Positions 25,148 to 34,689 of a stretch of 64,000 nt of DNA are shown here, in pieces. A program made the position numbers and the translations under genes. Numbering within the stretch: position 1 is the stretch's first letter; every line of letters begins with the position of its first letter. Where the stretch lies: the NCBI GenBank assembly GCA_043755595.1, contig JAYUSQ010000059.1, positions 1 through 64,000 on the forward strand, read 5' to 3'. Source of the DNA: VFZP01 sp043755595. GTDB taxonomy: Bacteria > Acidobacteriota > Terriglobia > Bryobacterales > Bryobacteraceae. The notes under the pieces were generated by a model. The model had not been told where the DNA came from and searched no databases. It was given only the letters and a program-made list of their open reading frames with translations.

Positions 25148-27119
25148 ATGCGTATTGTACGGGCTGCCGGAATTCCCGCCATGTTGGCGATCGCTTGGGC
25201 GCAGGCCCCGGATGGCCGAAGCTCATTTCAATCGCGTTGCACGGTTTGTCATGGAACCGACGGCAACGGCGGCGAACATGCCCCTTCGATCCTGACGAGT
25301 CTGGCTACCAAGACCGACGACGAACTGGCGTCGATCATTCGCGATGGCGTGCCTCGCAAAGGAATGCCCCCCTTCAAACAACTGCCGGAGGCAGAGATTC
25401 AGGCGTTAGTGCAGTTTGCTCGTACGCTGCGGGCGCCCCGCCGCCGGGGATTCGCTCCCGTCCGGCAGACGATCCGGCTTGTCGATGGCAGTGAGCTTTC
25501 AGGCCTCGCCGTAGCGCCCACTGGGCGGGATCTGCAATTGCGGACGGACGACCAGCACATTCACTTGTTACGTAAGGCTGCCGGCGAGACTTACCGCCGC
25601 GTAACGTCACAATCGGATTGGCCGAGCATGCATGGTCAACTCAGCGGCAATCGTTACTCGTCGCTGACGCAGATCCATCCCGGTAACGTAGCCAAAATGG
25701 CGGTGAAGTGGGTCTACTCGGTGCCGAACGCGGGCCGCCTGCAAGGTACGCCACAAGTTCATGACGGCGTGATGTATGTCACAAATACGAACACGGTGAT
25801 CGCGTTGGATGCGGTCACGGGCGCGCGCCTCTGGGATTACACGAAACCGGCGACGCAAGGCTTGGTGGGCAACGCCCGTTCGCCGGGGAATAACCGCAGT
25901 GTTTCGGTGGCGGGCGACAAGGTCTTCATGCAGACCGATCACGCGCATTTGATCGCGCTCGACCGGCACACTGGCAAGGTGCTATGGGACACCGAGATGG
26001 CCGATTTCCGAGCGAATTACAACGCTACCGGTTCGCTCCTGGCGGTCGAGAATCTCGTCGTGGCCGGTACGGCGGGCGGCGAGCAGGGCGTGCGCGGATT
26101 CCTCGCCGCTTACGATCAGCAAACCGGCAAAGAGGTCTGGCGCACCTGGACCGTTCCGGCGCGCGGCGAGCCGGGTTCTGAGACGTGGCAGGGCCCCGAT
26201 ATCGACCATGGTGGCGGACCCACTTGGCTGACCGGCAGTTACGATCCGGAGTCGAAGACGATCTATTGGCCTACGGGCAACGCCGGGCCTGATTTCAACG
26301 GGGATAATCGCAAGGGCGACAACCTTTATACGTGCGCGATTCTGGCGCTTGACGTCGCGACTGGCAAGATGAAATGGTACTTCCAGGCGACGGCCCCATG
26401 ACGAATGGGATTGGGATGCCGTGCAGCCTTTGGTGCTGGTTGACGCCCAGTATAAAGGGCAGCCACGTAAGTTGCTGTTACAGGCCAATCGCAATGGCTT
26501 CCTCTATGTGCTTGATCGCTTGACCGGCAAGATGCTATTGGCGTCCCCGATGGTGAAAAAGCTCACGTGGGCGAAAGAGATTGCGCCGGACGGGCGGCCC
26601 GTGATGAACCCGAATCAGGTTCCAACGGTGGAAGGCTCTTTGATTTGTCCGGCCGTCGAAGGCGCGGCTAACTTCTTCTCGACATCTTATAGCCCAGTTA
26701 CAAAGCTGTTTTATGTAAATACTCTTGAGCGATGCGCCGTCTATACCAAGCGTCCCTCGGGCGTTTGGAAGGCGGGCCAAGGTTATCGGGGCGGCGGCGG
26801 CCGGCGCGATCCCAACGACAAGCCTCAAAAGATTTTGCGCGCCTTTAATATCGAGACGGGTAAAGTGGCTTGGGAACTCCCGCAGGATGGCCCCGGCGAT
26901 ACTTGGACGGGCACGCTTTCGACGGCGGGCGGCTTAGTGATTTTCGGCGACGATGGCGGGGCTCTGGCGGCGGCGGATGCCGCGACCGGGAAACGGCTCT
27001 GGAGTTATCCCTTCAATGACTCGCTACATACTTCGCCGATGACTTATGCCTTCGATAATAAACAGTACGTGGCGATCGTCAACGGGAGTATTGTTTACGC
27101 GTTCGGGATGGCGGAGTGA
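25148..27119 (+). pseudogene. Cytochrome c-PQQ dehydrogenase fusion, one frameshift near 26392
   Basis: A signal peptide (MRIVRAAGIPAMLAIAWAQA) precedes a cytochrome c domain with CTVCH near residue 35 and MPPFKQLPEAEI. A linker with DGSELSGLAV follows, then a PQQ propeller starting at DWPSMHGQLSGNRYSSL. The frame stops with TGA at 26399; the other frame begins exactly with PHDEWDWDAV, the catalytic motif, and runs to 27119. Removing one base from ACGGCCCC at 26391-26397 restores ATPHDEWDWD. So the break is a single-base insertion, perhaps an assembly error. The restored enzyme has the lanthanide-type Asp-Trp-Asp but lacks the vicinal Cys pair seen in the first PQQ enzyme. The fused cytochrome would accept its electrons. 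TATACT at 25116-25121 and GGAGG are upstream. Confidence 0.8.
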
Positions 27120-27457
27120 GATCGCGAAGCTAACGCGTCAAGTACGGCCTCGCGATTCTTGGCGATAACCGCGAGGTACGCGCGAGTTGTCGCATCGGGC
27201 TTTCTACGCCCCTGCTCCCACTCCTGAAGCGTTCGTGGATTGATGCAAAACGCTTGAGCGAACTCAGCTTGCGACATGCCAGCTTTGGTCCGGATACGCC
27301 GCACATCGACCTCGCTTGGCAGGACAATAGACCTTGTTCGAAGCTGGGTCTCACCCTTCAAGTGAGCCAGTATTTGTTTGGCGCTTTCCTCCAGGCCTAA
27401 ACCGAGCTTGGTCCTTCTCTGACTACTGGTTTTTAAAGCACGAACACTCATGGTCAT
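27095..27457 (-). CDS. HigA-type HTH antitoxin
   Basis: A 120-residue protein with a Cro/C1 helix-turn-helix at about 60-97: RRIRTKAGMSQAEFAQAFCI, NPRTLQEWEQGRRKPD. The N-terminal part is charged and would bind the toxin. It starts at ATG 27457, overlapping the toxin stop by four bases (ATGA), with GGGAGG upstream. The toxin-first order is that of higBA. Such antitoxins repress their own operon, and an inverted repeat lies in the promoter at 27806-27820. The 3' end overlaps the convergent PQQ gene by 25 bases. Confidence 0.85.
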   Translation of the reverse strand: MTMSVRALKTSSQRRTKLGLGLEESAKQILAHLKGETQLRTRSIVLPSEVDVRRIRTKAGMSQAEFAQAFCINPRTLQEWEQGRRKPDATTRAYLAVIAKNREAVLDALASRSHSAIPNA

Positions 27458-27796
27458 CGCCCTCCCTTTGAAGCTGTCTTGATTTGAGCCGCCAGTTTCG
27501 CCAAAACGTTCCGGTCGGACGCCGAAAGGTTCTCTTGGCGGGACTTTGCGTAGATCGCAGCCACGTAAATGCACCCTGGTTCGGCGACCAGGAAGTAGAT
27601 CGCTCGAAATCCGCCACTCTTCCCCTTGCCTCGTCGAGCCCAGCGAAGCTTGCGAAAGCCGCCTGATCCCAGTATGGACCGGATGATTCCCAGGCGCACA
27701 GGCAATGAAGTACTCCACCGCCACTCGCTCTTCTTCGCTAAGGAGCGCCGATACTTGTGATTCATACCCCGGCAGGCTGACGATCTCGGCGATCAA
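27454..27796 (-). pseudogene. HigB/RelE-type toxin, frameshifted
   Basis: The N-terminal part from TTG 27796 (IVSLPGYESQVSALLSEEER, VAVEYFIACAPGNHPV) and the C-terminal part in another frame (GSGGFRKLRWARRGKGKSGG, FRAIYFLVAEPGCIYV) together make one HigB/RelE-like mRNA interferase of about 113 residues. The catalytic-region pattern G-S-G-G-F-R-K-L-R-W..G-K-S-G-G-F-R-A-I-Y is intact. Removing one base from the GGG run at 27668-27670 joins the frames. The antitoxin follows with a four-base overlap. As read, the toxin is dead; the fault lies in a homopolymer run and could be an assembly indel. Confidence 0.75.
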
Positions 27797-27801
27797 GAAT
27801 C

Positions 27802-27831
27802 ACTATACGGCAATGCCGTACATCGCGTCAA
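27802..27831 (-). promoter_or_regulatory. Promoter with operator for the HigBA-like operon, leaderless
   Basis: On the minus strand TTGACG (27831-27826), 18 bases, then TATAGT (27807-27802): a strong sigma-70 promoter. Within the spacer, TACGGCA and TGCCGTA form a perfect inverted repeat about one base (27806-27820). The TTG start at 27796 follows the -10 after five bases, so the message should lack a leader. Confidence 0.7.
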
Positions 27832-27853
27832 CGCTGGACCCCCTCAATTCACC

Positions 27854-29119
27854 TTAACTATCTCTTAGCCTTATCGTTCTGAGGACCTTATCCTGAAAGC
27901 CCTCCGGCGATGTCGCCACGCAAGAATTAGGCCGATTGTCGAATATGGCTTCGATTCTGAGCTCCGTCATCGCCTCTCTCGATAGCTTGAACCTATTACC
28001 AATCCAGTGGACGAACTCAGTAGGCGTCATGCTAACCAGTTCAGGTTCGCCAGCCATTCTGAAGTCGGGCACGGGCATGCCGGCGAAGTCGAATACTGCT
28101 CCCGCATACTGGGCGCGGATCAATGCTTTCAGTGCCGGCCTAAATTCTTGCGTCAGGTAAAGAGGTTGCTCGCTCAGGAAAGCCGATCGAGCCTTGAGGA
28201 AGGCCTGCCCGACGTAGTGCCACCAAGACACGTCTCCCAACTCAAAGTCTAAACCGAGTTCGTCAGCTTGCGCACGTGCCGAACCGTAGTCACGCTGATT
28301 CTCGTATGCCAGTGCAAGCGCCAACCTTGACGTGCGGAGGTGGTATTGCCGATCGGAAGAGTCGTGGGCCCAGGCCATCGCTTCGGAAGCCCCCTTTACC
28401 GTCGGACTAGTGATTGCGGTTTGCCGCAGAAGTTTGCTGTAGGCTGGGCTTGAGGATGGATACACACGAGGAAGCTTGGAGGCCAGTTCGTTAAGCAAAC
28501 TACGGGCTATGAGAAAATCCTCGGTATTGGTATAGGCAGAGGCAAAATACAGTCGTGTTTCGGCGTCCCGATCAAGACCCAAAGCCGTGAACTCAGGGCG
28601 GTTCTTAAGGCTCTCGACAAAGGGGCGTCCGAAGCTACACGCAGAAGCCGCGATCAAGGCAATATGCAAGTTTCGCCGCGCAACCGGTGGGTCGGCATTG
28701 GGGTTGAGAAACTCAACACGTCGGAGTAAAAAGCTGGCTGGGAAATAACCAAGATAAAACGCGCGCTTGCACAAAAACTCAAATTCTTCTGACTGGTTTG
28801 GCGACTTGGCCACTGCATCCAACAGCGCCCGTCCCGCCTCATCAGAATAGTCCTGGATGCCTCGCCGATGACACGAATTCGAAGGAGAGTGAACAGGAAC
28901 TACCCACGGTTCGAAGCCGAATTTCTCACGGATTTCATCTTTCCTACCAAGAATGTGGTGAAATTCAAACGCGTGCTCAGGCACAATGTACTGCAGACAC
29001 CAAGCACACCAGACGCCGTGGTGGTCAGATAGGATGGCACGTGCTCGCTTCACGCGCCGAACGCGCTCTTCAGCGGACCTGCGGTGCTTGGTCAGTTCGT
29101 CCGATGCTCGTTGACGCAC
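27854..29119 (-). CDS. HNH-like zinc-motif protein with helical repeat C-terminus
   Basis: A 421-residue protein with no family I can name. Residues 35-85 carry CAWC (38-41), EFHHILGR (HH 54-55) and NSCHRRG (83-84), an HNH-like zinc-binding pattern. The remaining 330 residues are alpha-helical with spaced Ala/Leu pairs (ARSLLNELASKLPRVYPSSS, RLALALAYENQRDYGSARAQ), like TPR repeats. A nuclease with a repeat sensor would fit a defence role and it sits beside a toxin-antitoxin module and near the Septu-like pair, but this is inference. It starts at GTG 29119 with CGGAG upstream. There are no signs of secretion. Confidence 0.7.
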   Translation of the reverse strand: MRQRASDELTKHRRSAEERVRRVKRARAILSDHHGVWCAWCLQYIVPEHAFEFHHILGRKDEIREKFGFEPWVVPVHSPSNSCHRRGIQDYSDEAGRALLDAVAKSPNQSEEFEFLCKRAFYLGYFPASFLLRRVEFLNPNADPPVARRNLHIALIAASACSFGRPFVESLKNRPEFTALGLDRDAETRLYFASAYTNTEDFLIARSLLNELASKLPRVYPSSSPAYSKLLRQTAITSPTVKGASEAMAWAHDSSDRQYHLRTSRLALALAYENQRDYGSARAQADELGLDFELGDVSWWHYVGQAFLKARSAFLSEQPLYLTQEFRPALKALIRAQYAGAVFDFAGMPVPDFRMAGEPELVSMTPTEFVHWIGNRFKLSREAMTELRIEAIFDNRPNSCVATSPEGFQDKVLRTIRLRDS

Positions 29120-29242
29120 AATAAATCTCCGACCTTTATCTTTGTGTTATTCGGTCGCCACCAGAATTAACCTCGACGCCGAAGAATCTACCGGCTTCCC
29201 ATCAGATCCACTCAAGTGAGGAGGCCAAGCTCGATGGGCTAG

Positions 29243-30628
29243 TTACGCCAGCACCGCCCTAACAACCTCGCCGTGCACATCCGTCAGCCGCATCTCCCGC
29301 CCGCCAAACGGAAACGTAAGCAGTTTGTGATCGACCCCCATTAGATGCAGGATGGTCGCATGTAAGTCATGAACATGCACGCGGCCCTCGGTCACGTAGT
29401 AACCATACTCGTCGGTCGCTCCGTAGATCAACCCTGCGCGCGTTCCGCCGCCGGCCATCCACATGGTAAAGGCATACGGATGATGATCGCGGCCGATGGC
29501 TTGGCCAGTTCCTTGCGCCGTCGGACTGCGCCCGAATTCTCCGCCCCAGACCACCAGTGTGTCGTTCAACAAGCCCCGCGCTTTCAAATCGCGCAGCAAC
29601 CCCGCCACCGCTTTGTCGGTGGCTTTCGCGTTCATCGAATGGCCATGCTGCAGCGCGGCATGCTGGTCCCAGCGGTCTGCGCCGTCCCGCGGCGGCGAGA
29701 GCACTTCGATGAAACGAACGCCTCTTTCCACCAGCCTGCGCGCTAGCAGACACGCGAGGCCGTACTCTTGCGTGTCCTTTTCATCCATCCCGTAGAGCTT
29801 CCGCGTGGCCTCGGTTTCGCGCGAAATGTCGGCCAGATCCGGTACGGCTGATTGCATCCGGAAGGCGAGTTCGTAGTTGGCAATGGCGGCGTCCATTTCC
29901 GACACCGCGCCGTAGCGTTGGGCGCTCACGTGGTCGAGGTCTCGAATCAGATCGAGCTTGGCGCGCTGCCGCGAAGGATCGGCTTCGCGAGAAGCAACGT
30001 CGGCCACCGGTTGCTGGCCGCGGCGGAACATCGATCCCTGATAACTCGCGGGTAGAAACCCGCTGCTGAAGATATCCATGCCGCCCGGCGGAATCATCCC
30101 GGTGTCGAGCACGATGTAGCCTGGCAAGTTACGCGATGCGCTCCCTAACCCGTAGCTCAACCATGCGCCCATACTGGGACGCCCTTGGAGCCCCGAACCG
30201 GAATGCATGAAATAGTTGGCGGCGGTGTGTTCGGAATGATCCGCCACCATCGACCGGATGATCGTCATGTCATCCACGCACTCGGCCATGTGCGGGAACA
30301 ACGTCGACACATGGGCGCCGGCTTGGCCATACTGGCGGAACTCGAACGGCGACGGCCACAACAGCGGGCTCTCGGCGCGCACGTGTTTCGGACGCGCCAC
30401 CGGAATCTTTTGCCCCCGCTCAGCGGCAAGGCGCGGCTTTGGATCAAACGAGTCGACATGCGACACTCCGCCATCCATGAATAGAAAAATCACGCTCTTG
30501 GCCCGGGGAGTGTGATGCGGTGGGCGCACGCGCAGCGGGTCCGTGCTTTCGGCGGCGTGCAAAGCGCCTAGAGCCATGGCGCCGAATCCGTGGGCATGGC
30601 GAACTAAAAAATCGCGGCGGGTTGACAC
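29243..30628 (-). CDS. DUF1501 exported protein (sulfatase-fold)
   Basis: A 461-residue protein with a twin-arginine-type start (STRRDFLVRHAHGFGAMALG), then AKSVIFLFMDGGVSHVDSFDPKP, the DUF1501 signature, related in fold to alkaline phosphatase/sulfatase enzymes. Further marks are RPSMGAWLSYGLGS and VWGGEFGRSPTAQG..DHHPYAFTMW, with Asp/His residues that could bind metal. It lies four bases after the PSD1 cytochrome gene, the standard pair in Planctomycetes and Acidobacteria. The function of the pair is not known; polymer breakdown is often suggested. Confidence 0.9.
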   Translation of the reverse strand: MSTRRDFLVRHAHGFGAMALGALHAAESTDPLRVRPPHHTPRAKSVIFLFMDGGVSHVDSFDPKPRLAAERGQKIPVARPKHVRAESPLLWPSPFEFRQYGQAGAHVSTLFPHMAECVDDMTIIRSMVADHSEHTAANYFMHSGSGLQGRPSMGAWLSYGLGSASRNLPGYIVLDTGMIPPGGMDIFSSGFLPASYQGSMFRRGQQPVADVASREADPSRQRAKLDLIRDLDHVSAQRYGAVSEMDAAIANYELAFRMQSAVPDLADISRETEATRKLYGMDEKDTQEYGLACLLARRLVERGVRFIEVLSPPRDGADRWDQHAALQHGHSMNAKATDKAVAGLLRDLKARGLLNDTLVVWGGEFGRSPTAQGTGQAIGRDHHPYAFTMWMAGGGTRAGLIYGATDEYGYYVTEGRVHVHDLHATILHLMGVDHKLLTFPFGGREMRLTDVHGEVVRAVLA

Positions 30629-30632
30629 GTGA

Positions 30633-33275
30633 TTACCTCAGGAAAATGAACTCTTTCCGGTTGATCAGAACATGCGCCAGTTCGGCCCACGTGCCCTTTG
30701 CCTGTTGCAGAAAGGCTTCGATACGGCGGCGCTCGGCTGCCTCGGGTGGGCGCGAAAAGGCGCGGATGAACATGGCCGTGAGCCGCTCGCCAGGGTCGTG
30801 AAACTCGGCTTCGGCGCGCATCGCCCACTTCTCCGCTTCGCTTGCGACAAATTCGTTGTTCATCATCACGAGCGCCTGGGAGGGAACGGACGACACCATG
30901 CGCCGGCCCACGGTGGTGGTGGGAAGAGGATAGTCGAAAGCGAGCAGCATCGGCGTCAGGAAATTGCGGCGTACTTCCAAATAGACGCTGCGTCGAGCGC
31001 GGCCATCGAGCGGACCGGAGGTGGGCTTGCCTCGACCGTCCTGCCACGCGCTGATATGCGGCGTAATCGAGGGGCCGGAGACGGAGCGATCCAGCGAACC
31101 CGAAACGGCCAGGATCGCGTCGCGGATCGATTCGGCGTCGAGCCGCCTCACGGGCATGTGCGAAAGCTGACGATTGCGCGGATCCCGCTCCTGCGCGCCG
31201 GCGGGCGCCGAGCTTGATAGCCGGTAAGCGGCGCTGTCCAGAATGAGCCGATGCATCGCCTTGACCGACCAGCCCGACTCGATGAACCGGCTGGCAAGCC
31301 AATCGAGCAACTCCGGATGTGAGGGACGTTCACCCATGCGGCCGAAATTGTCTACCGTCGTCACCAATCCTTCGCCAAAATGATGTTTCCAGATCCGATT
31401 CACCATCACGCGCGCGACCAGCGGATTGGAGCGGCTGCCCAGCGATTCCGCCAATGCCATCCGGCCGCTTCCCTCAATAGGGTTATTAACTCCCGCCAGC
31501 GGCAAGAGCGCGCGTGGAATCTCCTCGCCTAGGCTCAAGTGGCTGCCGCGGATATGGAGGCGCAGGTTGTGGGGCGTATCCTCATACGAAACGCGGCCGA
31601 AAGGCTCCTCCGGCAATGGCAGGTCCGCCGTGGCAACTGGAGCGAGCGACTCACTGGCTGTCTCCGGTGGTTGCTTTTCGTCCGAAAAAACGACGGCATC
31701 GACAACGAGGTGGCCATCCCGGCGGCGGTCGGCGATCTCCAGGTGGCAGGTCTGATTGATCTCTTCCTTGAGCGTGATGGTTTTCCAACGAAGCGTCCGA
31801 TCTCCATCGCCCGCCACGCCCTTGGGATAGCGGCCGGCGGCGAAAACGGTCAAGGCCAGCATCGACGGTTCTTCACGAACGGGATTGAACTTCGTGCCCG
31901 ACAAGCGCACGTGAATGTACTTCTTCACCGGCATGAAGCTGCGTGAAACAAGAATGCCCGTCAGCTTGTCCGATACCTGCCGCGACGAATCCAGGAGGCC
32001 AGGTTGTTGGCCGCGGAACGCCGAGCCGGACCGGTACCAACGGGGCAGATCCGGGTCTTCGAAGTCTTCGAAAAGCTCGTCGGTAGGCCGCAGCGCCATG
32101 ACCGCTGGGAACCGCTTCGCCACCGGCCGCGCGGCTGATGCGACGATCGCCTCGGTGCTACTTGCGAGTTCGGGCGATTCGATCGATCCCAGGGTGGTGC
32201 GCGTGCTGTCGAAGATCCCGCCGAGCGCATAGTAGTCTGCCGTTGCGATGGGATCGAACTTATGATCGTGGCAGCGGGCGCAGGCGATCGTCAGGCCCAG
32301 GAACGCCTTGCCAAACACATCGATTTTGGAGTCGCGCATTTCGGCGCGCACTTCTTCGAGGTCCGTCGCGCCGTTGCGTTCTTCCTGCAAACCCAGGAAC
32401 CCGCTCCCGATTGGCGAGTCCCAGTGCGCGCGATCAGGCGCCAGGCGCGGCGCAGGGAGCAGGTCGCCTGCGATATGCTCGGCCACGAATCGGTCATAGG
32501 GAACGTCCTGGTTAAATGCGCGAATGACGTAATCGCGATATCGCCAGGCTTCGTACTTGTAGAAGTCGAACTCGTGACCGTTGGTTTCGGCGAAGCGCAC
32601 GACGTCGAGCCAATGCCGCCCCCATCGCTCTCCATAATGCGGCGATGCCAATAGGCGCTCGACTACGTTCCTGAAGGCGTCCGGTGAGTCGTCACGCAGG
32701 AAGGCAGCGATTTCCGGAGGGGCCGGCGGAAGTCCCGTGAGATCGAAAGTTGCCCGGCGCAGCAAGTCGCGCCTGGAGGCTGGCCCAGCTGTCGGCAGCG
32801 TGCGTTTGGCCGCAAGGAACGCGTCGATCGGATGTTTCGGCGGCGCCATGCGGCCTACGTTCAGAGGCGGCGCAGGATCACGGATCGGCTGAAACGACCA
32901 GTGCTTCGGCGCAGTGTTCCCGCCGGCGGAAGGAACGGGATACGAGCCTCCTTGCCGGATCCATTCGCGAAAATCCGCCACCACCGCTTCAGGCAACTGC
33001 CCAGTAGGCGGCATCTTCAGTTGTGGATCTCGATATGAGAGCGCGCGGATGATGAGGCTCGAATTCGGGTCGCCTGACACTAGTAAGGTGCCACGCTTGC
33101 CCCCGCGCGCCGCGCCTTCGCGGCTGTCGAGCGCGAGGTTGCTCAAGGCATTCCTGGCGCTGTGGCAGGTGTAACACTTCTCGGCCAGCACCGGGCGGAT
33201 TCGCCGCTCGAAGAACTCCGCCGTCGGCTGCGCCAACAAAGACGCGCCGGTAAAGATCAGTAGAATCCAACGCAT
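30633..33275 (-). CDS. PSD1-type cytochrome c protein (DUF1549/DUF1553)
   Basis: An 880-residue exported protein. The N-terminus has a signal peptide (1-16) and a planctomycete-type cytochrome domain: FFERRIRPVLAEKCYTCHSA with one CYTCH heme site, and MPPTGQLPEAVVADFREW. A DUF1549 domain follows (FDLTGLPPAPPEIAAFLRD, WLDVVRFAETNGHEFD, CARCHDHKFDPI with another CxxCH). A middle region is unassigned. The C-terminal DUF1553 has ANRIWKHHFGEGLV-type VNRIWKHHFGEGLVTTVDNFG, HMPVRRLDAESIRDAI and a final MFIRAFSRPPEAAERRR. It is encoded directly before its usual DUF1501 partner. Confidence 0.92.
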   Translation of the reverse strand: MRWILLIFTGASLLAQPTAEFFERRIRPVLAEKCYTCHSARNALSNLALDSREGAARGGKRGTLLVSGDPNSSLIIRALSYRDPQLKMPPTGQLPEAVVADFREWIRQGGSYPVPSAGGNTAPKHWSFQPIRDPAPPLNVGRMAPPKHPIDAFLAAKRTLPTAGPASRRDLLRRATFDLTGLPPAPPEIAAFLRDDSPDAFRNVVERLLASPHYGERWGRHWLDVVRFAETNGHEFDFYKYEAWRYRDYVIRAFNQDVPYDRFVAEHIAGDLLPAPRLAPDRAHWDSPIGSGFLGLQEERNGATDLEEVRAEMRDSKIDVFGKAFLGLTIACARCHDHKFDPIATADYYALGGIFDSTRTTLGSIESPELASSTEAIVASAARPVAKRFPAVMALRPTDELFEDFEDPDLPRWYRSGSAFRGQQPGLLDSSRQVSDKLTGILVSRSFMPVKKYIHVRLSGTKFNPVREEPSMLALTVFAAGRYPKGVAGDGDRTLRWKTITLKEEINQTCHLEIADRRRDGHLVVDAVVFSDEKQPPETASESLAPVATADLPLPEEPFGRVSYEDTPHNLRLHIRGSHLSLGEEIPRALLPLAGVNNPIEGSGRMALAESLGSRSNPLVARVMVNRIWKHHFGEGLVTTVDNFGRMGERPSHPELLDWLASRFIESGWSVKAMHRLILDSAAYRLSSSAPAGAQERDPRNRQLSHMPVRRLDAESIRDAILAVSGSLDRSVSGPSITPHISAWQDGRGKPTSGPLDGRARRSVYLEVRRNFLTPMLLAFDYPLPTTTVGRRMVSSVPSQALVMMNNEFVASEAEKWAMRAEAEFHDPGERLTAMFIRAFSRPPEAAERRRIEAFLQQAKGTWAELAHVLINRKEFIFLR

Positions 33276-33371
33276 AGAATCCGTGCGACAAGCCTATCAA
33301 ACTGGCCGGGCGAGTGCCAGAGGGGTCCCGCGCCTAGGCTGCTGGGAGGGGTATACTGGCGTTTCAAACAG

Positions 33372-34676
33372 ATGGTAGCCAAAACGTTTCGAACACTTCT
33401 CGTCGTCGGCAGCGCCCTCACCGGGTTTGCTCATGCGCAGGAATTTGACTTGCTCCTGAAAGGCGGCCACGTCATTGACGGCAAGAACCGCCTCAGCGCC
33501 GTTCGCGATGTTGCGATCAAGGACGGCAAGATCGCTCTCGTCGCGGCCAACGTCCTAGCCGCGCGTGCGTTGAAGACCGTGGATGTCGCGGGCATGTACG
33601 TCTCGCCTGGCTTGATCGATATTCACGTTCACGTCTACACAGGTACAGGCGAAAAAAGCTCCTATGCCGGCGACAGTAGCATCTATCCCGATGGCTTCAC
33701 CACGCGCGTAGGCGTGACCACGGTCGCCGACGCTGGCAGCTCTGGCTGGCGCAACTTCGAAGATTTCAAGGATCGTGTGATCGACCGTTCCAAGACCCGG
33801 ATCCTCGCCTTCCTGAACATCGTTGGCAACGGAATGCGCGGTGGACGTTTCGAACAAAACATGGATGACATGGACGCCAAACCGACCGCTGAGATGGCGA
33901 TGAAGTACAAGGGCCTGATCGTCGGCGTCAAAACGGCCCACTTCGAAGGCCCACAATGGAAACCGGTGGACCAGGCTATCGAAGCCGGCAAAGCGGCGAA
34001 AATTCCAGTGATGGTGGATTTCGGGCGGGCTTATCCGGAACGATCGCTCGCCGAACTGGTCACTACCAAGTTCCGCCCAGGCGATATCTTCACGCACTGC
34101 TTTGGAGGCGCGCGCGGTGAATTGATCGACGGCAAACTGAACCCAGCGCTTTTCCCGGCCCAGAAGCGCGGCGTGATTTTCGACGTCGGCCACGGCGGAG
34201 GCAGCTTCGTCTATCGCACCGCCGTGCAAGCTTTCAAGGAAGGCTTCTATCCAAATTCGATTTCGACCGACCTGCATATCGGCAGCATGAACGCGGGCAT
34301 GAAAGACATGCTGAACGTCATGAGCAAAATCATGGCCATGGGCATGAGTCTGGACGACGTGATTTTGCGGTCCACCTGGAATCCGGCCCGCGAGATTCAA
34401 CATGAAGAACTGGGCCACCTCTCAACCGGGGCGATTGCCGACATCGCCGTGCTGCGCCTGGAAAAAGGCAAATTCGGCTTTGTCGATCAGGACGGCGCTC
34501 GCATGGATGGCCCGCAAAAGTTGAGTTGCGAAATGACGTTGCGGAGCGGTCGCGTGGTCTACGATTTGAACGGCCTCACGCGGGAATCGTGGGATAAGGT
34601 AGCGCCCGGCGCGCGCTTTGGCGATCCGCGGTGGGACGGTTTTGCCACCCCGCCTCGCCCGGCTAGAAAGCAGTAA
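33372..34676 (+). CDS. Amidohydrolase/deacetylase family metallohydrolase, exported
   Basis: A 434-residue protein with a signal peptide (about 1-22). FDLLLKGGHVIDGKN and GLIDIHVHVYTG are amidohydrolase marks, with metal ligands in the HVHV motif. Further ligands are in MKYKGLIVGVKTAHF, TFTHCFGGARG-like DIFTHCFGG, ISTDLHIGS and the final LSTGAIADIAVL. The layout fits the dihydroorotase-like deacetylase subgroup. It is exported, so its substrate is likely an extracytoplasmic amide or N-acyl amino compound. TATACT at 33352-33357 could be its -10. The DUF362 gene follows after 13 bases. Confidence 0.85.
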   Translation: MVAKTFRTLLVVGSALTGFAHAQEFDLLLKGGHVIDGKNRLSAVRDVAIKDGKIALVAANVLAARALKTVDVAGMYVSPGLIDIHVHVYTGTGEKSSYAGDSSIYPDGFTTRVGVTTVADAGSSGWRNFEDFKDRVIDRSKTRILAFLNIVGNGMRGGRFEQNMDDMDAKPTAEMAMKYKGLIVGVKTAHFEGPQWKPVDQAIEAGKAAKIPVMVDFGRAYPERSLAELVTTKFRPGDIFTHCFGGARGELIDGKLNPALFPAQKRGVIFDVGHGGGSFVYRTAVQAFKEGFYPNSISTDLHIGSMNAGMKDMLNVMSKIMAMGMSLDDVILRSTWNPAREIQHEELGHLSTGAIADIAVLRLEKGKFGFVDQDGARMDGPQKLSCEMTLRSGRVVYDLNGLTRESWDKVAPGARFGDPRWDGFATPPRPARKQ

Positions 34677-34689
34677 CGGAGGGCTATCC

